Source of the DNA: Aspidiotus rigidus
Taxonomy: Eukaryota; Arthropoda; Insecta; Hemiptera; Diaspididae
Assembly (NCBI GenBank): GCA_035079385.1
Contig: JAVHKY010000013.1
Span: 12,274,001-12,338,000 of the forward strand
DNA length: 64,000 nt
Direction: 5' to 3'
The notes below the pieces were generated by a model. That model saw only the letters and a program-made list of their open reading frames with translations. It did not search any database and was not told the DNA's origin. The position numbers and the translations under genes were made by a program. This document shows, piece by piece, positions 44,401 through 55,943 of the stretch. Position 1 is the first letter of the stretch; each line of letters begins with the position of its first letter.

Positions 44401-47240
44401 TGAATATCACTAAAACCCTTATTTAAAGCTCTGTTCTTGCTGAGAATACTGAAGCCCTCTGGATCTCCGGGCTTCGGCTGGGAACAATGTTTACCATCAG
44501 GCTGACTACAAATTGTACTTCCTGTCGCAACTGATTACACTCCTTTATTTTTTTCTCTTTTTCTCAACGTTGAAATTTATGTTTTCTTTTTTTACGCTCG
44601 GATAAGTAGCGGGAAAGTTAATAGGCACCTACCTAAAATTTTGGATTGCTACAACTTATGACATCAACCATACACTGAAAAACCTAATTTTTAGAATAGA
44701 CGAGCAAAAAAAAAAAAAAAAAACTAGATAAATTGGACCAGCAAAAATATTTTTGTCAAGTGTCCTTTTTTGATTTCATACTGTGCTTATTATACATCTA
44801 CATCAATGATAATTTTAAAATCGTAAAAAAAGTCATCAAATCCAGAAAATTTGGATTGTATTGACAGAAAAGACTGAAAAGTGGAATGGAAGATGATCGC
44901 TCAATGCTTGTAGGCGATTCTCGTTTGACGAGGGCCCAAGATCGAACTAGTGATAAGAGAATCGAGCAAATCTCCCACAGAGAAAACGAAATTTGACGCA
45001 TCTATTGTAATGTACAATTAATGTCTACGTCAAAAGTCATCTTGTACCCATTCAATTTAAAAATGTAGCCGTCTCCCTCCAGTTTCATGTCTCATTAACA
45101 AGGTACAATATTGGTAAATAGGTACTGACCTTATCCCGCGAAAATAAATTGAAGTAAGATATTTCAAAAACTCGACTTACTTGCCTACGAAAGGTCTCGT
45201 GTACGATTAGAACTATTCACTGAACTCGCCGGTTACGAACATCGACGAAGAGAAAGTTCAAGCAGAAAGCTAACACGAACACTACTCGTTATTCGACCAT
45301 AAATGACCGAAGGAAGCACTGTAAACAAGTGACGATAGCGTGTATTCTCCAGCGACTCGAAACAGATGATGGTAGGGTCCACAACTTTATCTCCTTCTAC
45401 ATGAGAAGCAAACGAAAGAGAAAGTCATCTTGCAGTACCTATACTATGTTGATCGTCTTAACGTTCGCTATGTCGCATCAGCGCGTACGTCGTACTTTTT
45501 CTATGACGTGGATCTTCCACATAAAATCCAAAATTTACATTTTTGTACTCTTTCCCCTTCTTTTTTAAATGAACCTAATAACGTCTGTACGGAATGGTGT
45601 TTATAACTGATGTACCTGGTAGTTTGAAGAAGCGCAGTTGCAATACTCCTAGTTTACGAAAAAATGATTTTTAATATTCGCAACATAATACCTACGGTAC
45701 CTTACAAAGTAGGTATTTCAAAGAAAGCGAGAAGGAGAATTTTAGAACTTATTAAGTATTCTCCTATTAATACGGAGTATATATGAATCTTATTTGAAAA
45801 TTTTGAGTAAGTGGTCAATTATATATAGGTAGGTATTGTAAAATAATTATAAAGATAATATTCGAATTAAATACTCGTAAATGAATAAATAAATAAATAA
45901 ACTTAATTAATGACTGGACTGTAAGTACGTACTTACCCATAAGCGAACAAATTTTAGAATTCTAATATTCGGTTGAAGTTGTACCTATTCGAACACTATT
46001 ATTATTAGAAAGGCATACCTAAGGTAGATTTAATTTGAGGGAAATCCAATGTTGTCGTTCAATATACTTAATTATAGGTACAGTATTCATTTTTCGTTAC
46101 TCCATTTCTTAGTGTACGCAAATGGAATGAGGAAATCCAAGTTTGTTCGACGTATCTTTAGAACGCTAAAATTATCTTGAAAATTTTTATTGCTTGCTAG
46201 TAGGTACTATTTATTTTGAATATTATTGTATTAGATACTTTATTGGAAAAATAAATGTTTACCAGTGCTTGAAAAATGAAGATTAGCTACCTAGAAACCA
46301 TTTTTATAAATTAGAAAAGTTAGGTACCTATACGTATTAATAATTTTGAAATTGCGTGAACTCATTTTTTCATGATGAATTCTGATGTTTTGGGCAGGAT
46401 ATTTCTCTTAACCGAGCTACCTATATTTGAATACATATTGGCTATACCATGTAATGAAAACTGATGAATTAAAGTAAATCAGATGAATCTAGAGAGCCTG
46501 TACGTAAGAAGAACTTACGATAATTTTACAACGGATGAATAAATCATTAATTGTAAATTAGTCTATCTGGAAATATTGACAAAAGTTACCAAAAAAACTT
46601 GTCATTTTTCAATTTTTTTTCCCCTTGTTCTTTTGTTCCTTAGATAAAATTAATATTCTCATCAATTCAAATCGAGTCGTTTACAAGACATAATGTAAGG
46701 AACTAAGGGCAATGTTGGAAGAAAGTTTTGTGATTTTGAGAAGGAAACTAATGTGATAAGATCGCAAAATACTATAGATGAGTGTTCGATATCAAATCCA
46801 AAATTGTTTCAGAACCATTGAAATACTTTCACGTAGGTACTATAACAAAACAACGCGATCAAAAATGGATGTAAACAAAGGCTGCATCATATCCTGGAAA
46901 CGATGAAACTTGAATTGATCTTACCTATATTTGCAAAACAACAATTGGGACTCTTGGGAGTAGAACTCAAACAGAATGCAACAATCCCCATTATATATAT
47001 GAATGTGTAGAATTCGCACTGTTATGCTTATATACTACTAAAGTAGTCATTCCAGTAAATATTTGAGTGAGAACAGAGTATTTAGATGCTCTTCTAGCGG
47101 TACCTATTGTAATGTTTCTGTCTTTTATTGTAATAATTACAGTCCTTTTTTGGAGACATTACTTCATTTATAGTGGTCATTCATATTCGCTGCAATGATG
47201 AGTCAGTACTTCAAGACTGTACGGTACCTAATGATTCCAG
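41500..47240. other. No gene supported
   Basis: AT-rich sequence with mononucleotide runs (G run at about 44205, A runs), a short AATA microsatellite at about 45885-45900 and scattered 'taggtacct' strings. A possible transcription start zone near 45180-45320 is more balanced in composition with a donor-like ggcaagtaagt on the minus strand; no coding exon could be tied to it. Confidence 0.35.
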
Positions 47241-47264
47241 GTACATCAAGAAAAAATACTCAAC

Positions 47265-47520
47265 AAATTATTTTCTATTCCAAAATGTGTAGTAATTAGT
47301 CCAATACATTATAAGAAGAAATTCGAATAGGATATTCTCTATTCCAAGACGTATAGTAACTATTTCAATGCAATGAGAATAATTACTGGATAAAATATTT
47401 TTTCTTCCAAAACATATGGTAACTGTTCCAATGTAATGAATGAAGGTATTCAATAAAATATTCCTTATTCCAAAGTGTATTGTAGCTATTCCAATATTTG
47501 TATTGAACTGGCTCAAATAA
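47265..47520. repeat. Degenerate tandem repeat, unit about 70 bp, four units
   Basis: Units contain 'attccaaaatgtgtagtaat' or a variant, followed by 'tattccaatgcaatga' or a variant, at about 47275, 47340, 47405 and 47468. The 82-residue minus-strand ORF over it is a by-product of the repeat. Confidence 0.7.
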
Positions 47521-48102
47521 TTATTAGAATGATTAACATTCTTTAGTGGAATTTTTACCAGAAATCGTTTGCATCCTAGTTTTTCAAGAAAGTTTGGGTC
47601 TCATTCCAATATTTTTTCTCTCAGTGTGATTGTAATTTGTATACTTTCAAAAAATTTTCATATCAAAATTATTTTAATCAGATTTATTAGTTCAAATAGG
47701 CCTATAAAATAAATACTTTTGATAATTGTATGAACTGTAAAGTGTAAACTAATAATATTCCCTACTACCAACTAGCTAGGGGTTACTGCCTGCCTACTTC
47801 AACAGCTGTATTAATGACAGTCTGTGCTGCTCTCTAGCGTTCAACGCCTCAACGCTGTAATACTGCTCGGCTGGTGTGGGCCCGTGGCTCTGTCTTTTGT
47901 TTTCAATGCATTTAACCTACCGACTGATAAGAACCGAATGTTCAATTGGATCTGCAATGCTCGAGTTTTTATTTCCCACCTTCCATTCAAAATTAAGATA
48001 AGCATTCGAATTCCGCTTTATAAGTCTGCTATTGAAATAAGAGGACCCAATTTAGAGAGTATTCGGTAATATACCAGATTATATTACTTGAAATCGTGAA
48101 CA

Positions 48103-49118
48103 ATGCCTCGTCCACGGATACCAATTGCTCCGGCAGCCGGTGGCGGGCCTCATTTTCCTTTGGCTATGAAACATATACGTTTTACTCGAATGGGTTGCAC
48201 GAACAGACCATTCTATCACATCAATGTCATGATGGTACGTTTAACTTCGTAGCTGACTGATTTTGCATTTTTCTCGTACTCAATAAACTCGAATTTTCAG
48301 GCGAGACGACATCAGCACGAACAACCTATTGAACAGTTGGGTACTTACGATCCACTACCGAATAAATTCAATGAGAGATTGGTCAGCTTGAATATTGAAA
48401 GACTGAAATATTGGTTGGCTCACAGAACTGAATTATCGAAACCAGTAGCTAAATTACTAGGTATATCTCAAAGCTTCGTATTTGTATTCTCATCGCTGAA
48501 TGAACGTTTCATGAATAAGCTTACGAGTAAGCTTTGTCTACTCATCAACACATACGAAATGTATCATAACTAGTAGAATTTCACTACTCGAAAGTTCTGT
48601 TTAAATTTTATTGAGCCCTGTACATGTGATGAACAAACACGTAGACCGGCTTACAATCTCTTCTTTTATGTATGCTTCGATTCGGTCTTCAGGCTTTCAA
48701 AATTTAAATATTATAACTCAATATCCAGCTCCAGTTGTAAAAGTGTTCTCAGAGCATTTAGTCTCGAATTTCAATGATTACTTTTCGAAATGTATCCAAG
48801 TGTCTTTATATCTTTGAATTGGTGAGAGGATGGAACTCAAATTCTTTGTAATTCTTTGACAAGAACATTTTTAAGAAGTTGGAATCTGAGTCCTACTGTC
48901 TCAGATTCGTTCGTCAAAATCATTATAAAATTTCTCGTTTTATTAATGAATGCAATGTATTGGTTTTAGGTTTAGGTGGTCTATTACCTATGCACCCTAC
49001 TGTTTATATCCAAGCTTGGCGTCGAAGACATCTGGCTCTGGAAATGGATAAAGAAAACCAGTCGAACGTAGAAGCGGCCGATGACGAAGAAAATGTAGCC
49101 GACATGAAAGGATCGTGA
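48103..49118 (+). CDS. mRpS16: Mitochondrial ribosomal protein bS16m
   Basis: Component of the mitochondrial small ribosomal subunit. Exons 48103-48234, 48301-48460 and 48970-49118 join in phase (0, then 1) to give 146 residues. The S16 core is clear: IRFTRMGCTNRPFYHINVMM (exon 1), IEQLGTYDPLPN and LNIERLKYWL (exon 2), PVAKLLG then GLLPMHP (across exon 2/3). An acidic C-terminal tail follows, common in the animal mitochondrial protein. The short basic/proline N-terminus (MPRPRIPIAP) is the mitochondrial extension. AATAAA lies at about 49194. No neighbour shares its function; it is the only clear housekeeping gene on the plus strand. Confidence 0.95.
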
Positions 49119-49199
49119 TCGCAATTTTTGAGTCCTAAGTTCTAGAACGTATAGTTTAATTTCTAATCATTATTATTAAGAAATTTTATGTTCAATAAA

Positions 49200-50250
49200 T
49201 CGTTAATTTTTAAAACAGTGTTGATAATTACCGATTGACTGAGATGAATATCTTGAACAACGATACATCTTTCAAAATAAATGCAGTTCCTGACTCAAGG
49301 AGAGTCGTGAAAGAATTTTTGGTTTTAGTTTAGTTCTAATTATCTTCAAATTTTCGTCTTTTTTTATTCGTCATGTCGGATTATTTGATCTCCTTTTGAT
49401 AACTTGATACTGAGAAAAATTTTTTTGCTCACAATTATCATCTTGAGTCGTGATATGAAACTATAATTTAGTTGTACACGCAATTTGAAGGAATATTCTA
49501 CAGAATAACTTCGAATGATTGTTTCATAGTCAAAATAGAGTAATTTATGACTTTCGTCTTGATTTCCTCCAAAATTTGAACATTGAGTTGTAGGTGACTT
49601 TTGATTCTTGATCATCTCAAGTTATATGAATAGAAAGGTAGGTACCTAGACAACAATTGCGTTGGGTTCTAGCATTTTTTTTTCTATCGAAATTTATGAA
49701 TGTCAAGTTACAATTGACTTGATTTATGAACATCGTAAATTGAGAGTGGAAAGGGCAGCCTTTAAGCGTAAAATATGGTAAGTATTTTTTATCCGAATTG
49801 AAAATTTTCGAAGTATTCTATTGACGAAAACTTTTACTCGAAACAATGAAGGAAGAGTTTTTGCAGCGCTTCCTGTCGTTAGTTAGGTACCACGTTAATT
49901 GACTTCGAAATTTAGAGCTTCCTCACGCATCTCTGTATTCTCGTAAGTTTATAAATACTCTGCATATGTTTATTCATGTCAAGATCATTAGAAGCTCGTA
50001 ACACACTCACATCAAGGGAATCATGAAATTCGTCTGATCAAAATGCGTATTGTAATGCTGTCACGAATAAAATGGAATCAGCTGGTAAATATATGATCAG
50101 TACCTATTCTTATATGTAAACGACAAATTACTCCTTTTTAAATAAAATTTCGATTATTTATGCGCTCAATCAGATTCAACAGCAATGTATTCGTCCTATA
50201 ATAGCGAAAATAATAAATCCTGTCGACGTAAGTGTAATGATATTTGTAAT
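49200..50250. other. No gene seen
   Basis: Downstream flank of the ribosomal protein gene; AT-rich with no motif-bearing ORF and no clear repeat. Confidence 0.35.
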
Positions 50251-50256
50251 ATTATA

Positions 50257-50858
50257 CCGGGTCTTTAACCCAGGATAACCCCTTTTTATCTAGTAATTAG
50301 TAGGTATCATTTATTATGAAAATCAGATAATTTTCAACTATAATACTATTTTAGAGCGCGTAATCGTTCAGGAAACGTTCAGAAAAAAACGTAATTATTT
50401 ATTTGTATTTCAGACTTTTTTTTTTTTTCTTTTTTTTAGAGAAAATCACATGTATTTCATTCCACGAAGGTACCAAGGTACCCAGTAAAATTCATTATCC
50501 AAGGTAGGTACACAGTAAAATTCATCATCCCAGAATTTTTATTCAGTAAGAAAAATTAGAGGATTTTTAAAGTTTTCCAGATTGGTGAGCAGCACCCATA
50601 TTAAAATACTTGGAAAAATCTATAAAATTCTGAGATGATGAATTTTACTTTGTACTTGGTACCTTGGTGAAAATTAAGTACATGTGATTTTCTCTAAAAA
50701 AAAAAAAAAAACGTCTGAAATACAAATAAATAATCACTTTTTTTTGAACGTTTTCTGAACGATTACGCGCAAATAGTAGTTGAAAAATTATAAATGATAC
50801 TAAGTAATTACCTACAAGATAAAAAGGGGCTAGTAGTTATCCTGGGTTAAAGACCTGG
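50257..50858. mobile_element. Long inverted-repeat (foldback) element, arms about 285 bp
   Basis: The left arm starts ccgggtctttaacccaggat (50257) and the right arm ends atcctgggttaaagacctgg (50858). The arms match along most of their length, including poly-T/poly-A tracts, 'cgttcaggaaacgttcag' and 'aaggtaccaaggtac', leaving only about 45 bp unpaired. No ORF. A transcript across it would fold into a long double-stranded hairpin. No confident target duplication was found. Confidence 0.85.
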
Positions 50859-51010
50859 GATAACTACTGACATTGAATCAGGATTAGCTGACTATACTGA
50901 AGATTCGATTTTGATATTTTGTATTCTTTAGATTCGTCAATCATATTATTATGTTCGATTATTATCTACGAGAATCGCTAGCCCTTATAACGTAAGTAGA
51001 ATTATTTTAG

Positions 51011-52098
51011 ATGTCTATTCATTTTTTTTTGTGTGTGTTCTTATTTTATTCTGAGCCAACGTCTTCAAGATTTAAACTTGACTTGAAAACTTAGATAATT
51101 GAGGATTTATGAGTCAATGAAATATTAATTAAAAAGTTCTTCTTCAAAGGTTGAGAGAGAACTGGTTAGGAAAAATGCTCAAATTGATGTGCTGAAAGAA
51201 GAACTCAATGCGGAGAAGAAAGTAATTCGCGAACTGGAGAAACGATTGGGTGAAATAGAAGTTGAATTAGTAAGTGATAAACAAAATAATTAACTTGAAA
51301 GCACTGTCGTCTTAAAAAAATTTTATTTCTTATACGATGATCGACGTTTCGAACGTACACACGTTCTTCTCCAGGATCGATAAATACTAGTGCTTTCAAG
51401 TTAATTATTTTGTTTATGATATACTCGTCTGGACAAGTCCTTTTATTATTTAGTAAGTGATGTCAAGTAAAACTATGCATTTTTTCCTCAAAAGATGTGT
51501 ACGTATCTTCTCCCGCAACATGAAAAATCTGTATCAAATATTGAATACCCTTGGAACAGGAAAATGGTTTAATTAGTCGTTGTATTCATTAAGTTTTGTG
51601 TTCTCTTACGTTAGGAATTTTCACTAACTATCATCTGAATGCGTTGAATTTTCATTTTTATTTCAGAAGGTTGGAAATCACCTGAAATATTTTGTGCAAG
51701 CACGAAGTGCGATCGAAAGCTTCGAAAAGAAATATCGAAAAAAAACGAAGTACGCCAAAAGTGTTTATTTCATAGAGGATTATAATCTTCAACAGACTGA
51801 AAAAAGAAGACAACGTTGGTTAGTGCTCATGAAAAATGAAAATGACCATGAGGAAGTTCGCAGGTTAAAGCGGTATTTAGTTACGGCCAGTATAAACGAG
51901 AAAGATTTCTGCGAGGGAATCGCTTTGGGATATCATCTACTATCCGAGACCATCCACAACATGGTACTGACTCCAGGATCGAGTTCTCTAATTTTCGACT
52001 GCGTGACTACTAATCCGAAAGCTAACGTGTGTGTTAAAACTTTCATGAGCTTATTTGAGATAAAAGAAAACATTGTTAGTAAGATTTCCAACTCATAA
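51011..52098 (+). CDS. Secreted coiled-coil protein, family member 3 (three exons), first 5' splice site apparently lost
   Basis: Function unknown. Exons are 51011-51091 (signal peptide, MSIHFFLCVFLFYSE), 51150-51269 (charged coiled coil, 40 residues) and 51667-52098 (helical domain of 143 residues, with EKRRQRWLVLM matching the member-2 signature). All are phase 0, as in member 2. Exon 1 ends KLDLKT, aligning with PVDLET of member 2, but the next bases are TAGATA where member 2 has GTAAGT. The donor is missing and a stop follows at once. Expected length, if spliced there, is 210 residues. It may be a pseudogene, or a distinct first exon may be used. A foldback insert in intron 2 has duplicated the second donor. 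Confidence 0.55.
51267..51461 (-). mobile_element. Second foldback insertion with hammerhead-like core and 12-bp target duplication
   Basis: A 12-bp direct repeat (ttagtaagtgat, 51267-51278 and 51450-51461) flanks 171 bp. Perfect 29-bp inverted arms lie at 51277-51305 and 51389-51417. On the minus strand the core (about 51376-51341) reads CTGGAGA, a GAACG/CGTTC stem and GAAACGTCG. Layout and duplication length match 24107-24266 while the arms differ in sequence. The target is the 5' splice site of the host gene's exon 2, so GTAAGT is now present at both 51270 and 51453. Confidence 0.65.
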
Positions 52099-52384
52099 AC
52101 TACGGATGCCGATTTGAATTTTGCTGATTTTACCTATTCGATCTAGGTTTTTTCATTGCGGTTCTTTTATTGCTGTCTATCGAATTTCATAATCATAAAC
52201 CGCCAGGATTGAACTTTGAAAGACTGTGACTCTATTCATATATTGACCATATAGTTATGCCTTAGTATCTCATTATTCGTTGTAACGAATTTTTCCTAAT
52301 TTTTATTGCAAAAACCGTTCATCTTGTTTTCAAACCTGTGTTTTCTGGAGAAGAAAGAAAAAAATAATACTTAGATGTAATCAT

Positions 52385-52930
52385 ACTATCGATAGTCCCG
52401 ATAGTTTCTCTTCAAACTATCGATACTATCGATAGTTCGGATGGAAAATGTCGATCAAGAGAAAATCAGCTGTGACAGGGATGAGATGAGTACTTGTCTC
52501 CTGATCGTAATTTTTCCAACTCAAGCATGTCAAGGAATGCATTTCAGTGGTACCAGATGATAGACGCTACTATAATTGTGGCCCTCATTTCAGAATGAGC
52601 AGATGTACATAACAGATAGTACTATTTCTTGTACAGCAACAGCATGGTATCGGTATGAGGTGAAATAATGAAATTACATCAGATATCCAGATATCCTCTT
52701 CAGTTTTCCCAGTGCTCAACTACTCGTCTCGTGGCACGCCGATTCCGGTTGTAATTCACTAATTCTCTCAGTTTTTATCAATATTTCGTGGTAATCGTGA
52801 TTTTGATAAGAAAAAGAAAAAATTTCCAAACTATCGATAGTTTCTCAAACTATCGACGATACTATCGCCGTGTTTTTTTTACAAAACTATCGTTAGTCCC
52901 GATAGTTTTTCTTCAAAACTATTCCCAACA
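52385..52930. repeat. Two clusters of TATCGATAG/CCCGATAG motifs
   Basis: Clusters at 52385-52441 and 52826-52925 share 'actatcgatag', 'gtcccgatagtttctcttc' and inverted variants, about 400 bp apart. The unit matches the DREF-type site (TATCGATA) known as a promoter element in flies, but its repetition and flank ('cccaacactag') look like the ends of a small mobile element. Confidence 0.5.
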
Positions 52931-53311
52931 CTAGTACAATATATATCATATATTTCTGGGAAGAGATAATATTTGACTTTTTTCTTCACTTCCCTTGACT
53001 ACATTTACTGAACCACATAGGTAATATCAGAGAATAGGTAGGTAATTTAAGATCACATCGAACGAACAAAAAAAAAAAAAAAACTTATTGAATATGAAAA
53101 ATATGCTCAGTTTTTTTTTTTTCTTCAAGCGTAGATAATTATTGATTGTAAACTATACACTCAGTTGAAAAAATTTCCCAATTTTTTGATGAAAGAAAGA
53201 AAGAAATAAAAAAATGGTGATTCACAATCGAGGCCTCGACAACTGAGGCTGAAAAAAAAACTTCGCAATAACGTTATTTTATTAACATTTCGCTGAGAAA
53301 CCCAATCACAT

Positions 53312-53644
53312 TCATTCGAAATACACATGTTCAATGAATGATGAGTAATTAAAAATATCATATAAGAAGAATGTCAATAACATTTCAATATTAGAGTCTT
53401 TCGATTGCAGGAGGGGTTGATTTTCCATCGCATCAAACGATGGTCCCACGATATTATTCTGAAAATTCTTGATCGGCAAAGAGGACATTTCGTTAACAGA
53501 CGGTTGATTATTTATTGGCGATGTGACCGAAGGATTCTGGAGTAAGGAACTCCCTGCTGGCAGGATAGCAGTCAGCTCAGCGGCAGTGTGTTCATTCTTC
53601 TTCTCTTCTTTCATCATCACATAGTAACTATACAAAAATTTCAA
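53312..53644 (-). CDS. Hypothetical protein exon, possible C-terminal tail with acidic dileucine motif
   Basis: Not recognised. The open frame runs to a TGA at 53312 and may begin at an acceptor (tttttgtatag, just after 53630) rather than at the ATG at 53642-53644. Composition is protein-like (YYVMMKEEKKNEHTAAEL, then Ser/Pro/Asn-rich), and ENQPLL fits a cytosolic [DE]xxxL[LI] endosomal/lysosomal sorting signal. No upstream exon was found, and the sequence 5' of it is the dispersed repeat family. It may be an orphaned exon or a chance ORF. Confidence 0.3.
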   Translation of the reverse strand: MKFLYSYYVMMKEEKKNEHTAAELTAILPAGSSLLQNPSVTSPINNQPSVNEMSSLPIKNFQNNIVGPSFDAMENQPLLQSKDSNIEMLLTFFLYDIFNYSSFIEHVYFE

Positions 53645-54370
53645 CTATCGAGCCAAGAGGGGACTCGAAAAATTTCTACTCTCGAACTATAGATGATGAG
53701 GAAGAGCCACTTATGGTAGGAGAAAGAATTGGAAAATTTCTAACTCGCGGTCAGATCTAATACATCTATGAGTACTCATAAAACTAGCCAATTTCCATAA
53801 AACTGCGTAGCTTGCAGGTCCCCCGCTGCCATTGTAGAGTTCGCAAAAGCATCTAAACTTTTTTCCAAGCGGGACGCTTTGACGTCAAAGAATTTTGCGC
53901 GGGTCAGAAAAAAAATATGACAGGTTAAAATTAAAATGAATTTTATTTTTCTCAGGCTATTTGACGAGCTCCGCGGGCCAAATTGAGATGATTGGAAGGC
54001 AAGATGATTGGGTATATTTCGTGATATGATTTGTTTGAATTTTTTAACCTACGATCATATTAAACCATTCTTATCGAGCACTGGTGATAAGCATAGGCAC
54101 GCTTTTTTAACAAGGAACCTGTTTTATCGGGGGGCCTAAAAATGTTCATCGTCCAGTTGTCACGACCTTCTATCATATATAGCTCGAAGTTCGAACATTT
54201 CTCTATGTCCCCTTCCCATCGTGTAGCTCATCGGAGGTCGAAAATTTTTCCATGTCCTTCTCCTATCATAAAGCTCCAAAGACCAAGCCTGTGACGTCAC
54301 AATCTAATGATGTCATACATTTTTCAGATCCAACGTAACACATAAAACTGGTTTCCTGCCACCCCTCGAT
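53640..54370. repeat. Dispersed palindrome-family fragments
   Basis: 'Aactatcgagcc' and 'ggggactcgaaaaatttcta' occur near 53645-53680. The palindrome string (aacaaggaacctgttttatc) is at 54109-54128, and 'cataaaactggtttcctgcc' at 54340-54360 is followed by a 'ctcgattaactccgttaaag' tail. The parts are as at 38.5-41.4 kb. Confidence 0.5.
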
Positions 54371-54379
54371 TAACTCCGT

Positions 54380-55215
54380 TAAAGAACCAGTGAGTTGTTT
54401 TTGTTTTTTTTTTTTGTGATTTTATCGATATCAGATAAAAATTCTTCTTTCTGGACGAGTTTTCCGAGAACAACAAAACAGTATAATTTTTCTCTTTTAT
54501 GCCTAAAATCGTATACTACTAAGCCGAGGGTTCATCGTCTCCAATTTTTTCTCCTGTCCAAACCGCCCAAACCTCAAAATATCATGTTTGTCCCTTCTCA
54601 AGCACCTTCTGCCCTCTCCAACCACTAAGAAATCCATTAGCGACGCACTAAACTTCTTTCGTTCTACATATTATTGCGAATCCATCCAACTCCAATACTT
54701 TTTTTCGAGCTAATAAGCCTCCTGGGTAGTTGAATAGCTAGTTATAAAAAAAATAATACATAGGACAATTTTGACTTTCTTCTTCACTTATGGATCAACC
54801 GAGTCAAATTTATTTTCCGTTCTCACATCGTTGTAGGCCTAAGTACGTATTTCGTAAACATGTAACCATTCATTTATTCATACAATCACAACGTAAACTA
54901 AAAACTTGAAAGAATAAAGATTAAAAAATTATTTCATGTACCAGAAGATAAAATATTACTCTCTACATTTATATGAGATTCGTTCTCCACTCATTATAAT
55001 ATTCTGAACATTAATTTTTATTGGTCTAGATTCTAGACCTATCCTTAAACAAAAAGATGAAGGAGAAGAAGTGATATAGAAGGTATAAATAGTAAAAAGG
55101 AAAATTTTTGCGAACATTAAAACAATAAAATCTATACTAGCAGTATTTTCAAACTTGAATCGCAATTGCAGGAAAAAAACTATACTAGCAGGTACCTATA
55201 TTTTATTATTATTAG

Positions 55216-55249
<34 letters not shown>

Positions 55250-55553
55250 AGGTTTTCACAACAGAAAGTTGGTTCGTACATTTCCACCGCGGGTGGGTAA
55301 TCCACCAAGCGCCAGAAAGGTTTACAATTTCACATATCTCCAAAGAACAATCTAACAGTGCTACACGTCCTAATTACTACAGCTTTCTGCATTATACTTA
55401 TTAAATATCTATTATGTAATCCAATCTTGCGTAGATTATTATTATTATTATTTTTTTTTATTATTATTTTTTTTTTTTGTACGAGTATCAATAAGGTACC
55501 ACCCGTAAGTCGAAAATTGAGTAAAAAACTTGTCGATAAGTGCCGCGGGCGTA
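54380..55553. other. Presumed 3' flank/UTR of the Tudor gene with ATT microsatellites
   Basis: (ATT)n tracts at about 55203-55246 and 55438-55470. Minus-strand AATAAA-type strings are present after the Tudor stop at 55554, so the 3' UTR probably ends here. No other gene is seen. Confidence 0.4.
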
Positions 55554-55669
55554 CTACTGGACAGTGACGTCAATAGCTCGTCCTTCTTTCACCAGGACAG
55601 CGGCCATATCGATATTTAAATTCTTAGAAACATCTTGCAACGCCAAACTAACTATGTTGTCTTTCGATG

Positions 55670-55673
55670 CTTC
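55670..55673. repeat. Target-site duplication CTTC, left copy
   Basis: CTTC directly before the 5' LTR. The matching CTTC directly follows the 3' LTR at 61117-61120. In the Tudor reading frame this is the GAAG of a Met-Glu-Ala stretch. Confidence 0.8.
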
Positions 55674-55941
55674 TGCGGTGCTCTCGCTCTATCTCTCTCG
55701 CTGTACGTCTCGCGGATCACGCTCGCGACACTTTCCTTGACTTGAACTGGTCCTTCGTACACACGTTGTTCTTCCCTTCTCAGACTTCATCCCGAGCACA
55801 CGAGCGCGGTCCGTGTAGGGTAGTTACAATATATATGTTTCTTTACTCTGTTCTCGTACGGTACAAAATACAGTCGTCTTCTCTCGTCCAACCTTTCATA
55901 TATTTATTTCGTACGCGCTCGCGGACACTTGAATCTCTGCA
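55674..55941 (+). repeat. 5' LTR
   Basis: Starts TGCGGTGCTC and ends CTCTGCA, i.e. TG...CA. It is 268 bp, the same length as the 3' LTR. Confidence 0.9.
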
Positions 55942-55943
55942 AA

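Noticed and set aside
47268..47516. 82-residue minus-strand ORF
   Set aside because: Reads through a degenerate tandem repeat; no start context or domain.
47824..48069. 81-residue ORF just upstream of mRpS16
   Set aside because: Probably promoter or 5' flank of mRpS16; no homology recognised and no splice link.
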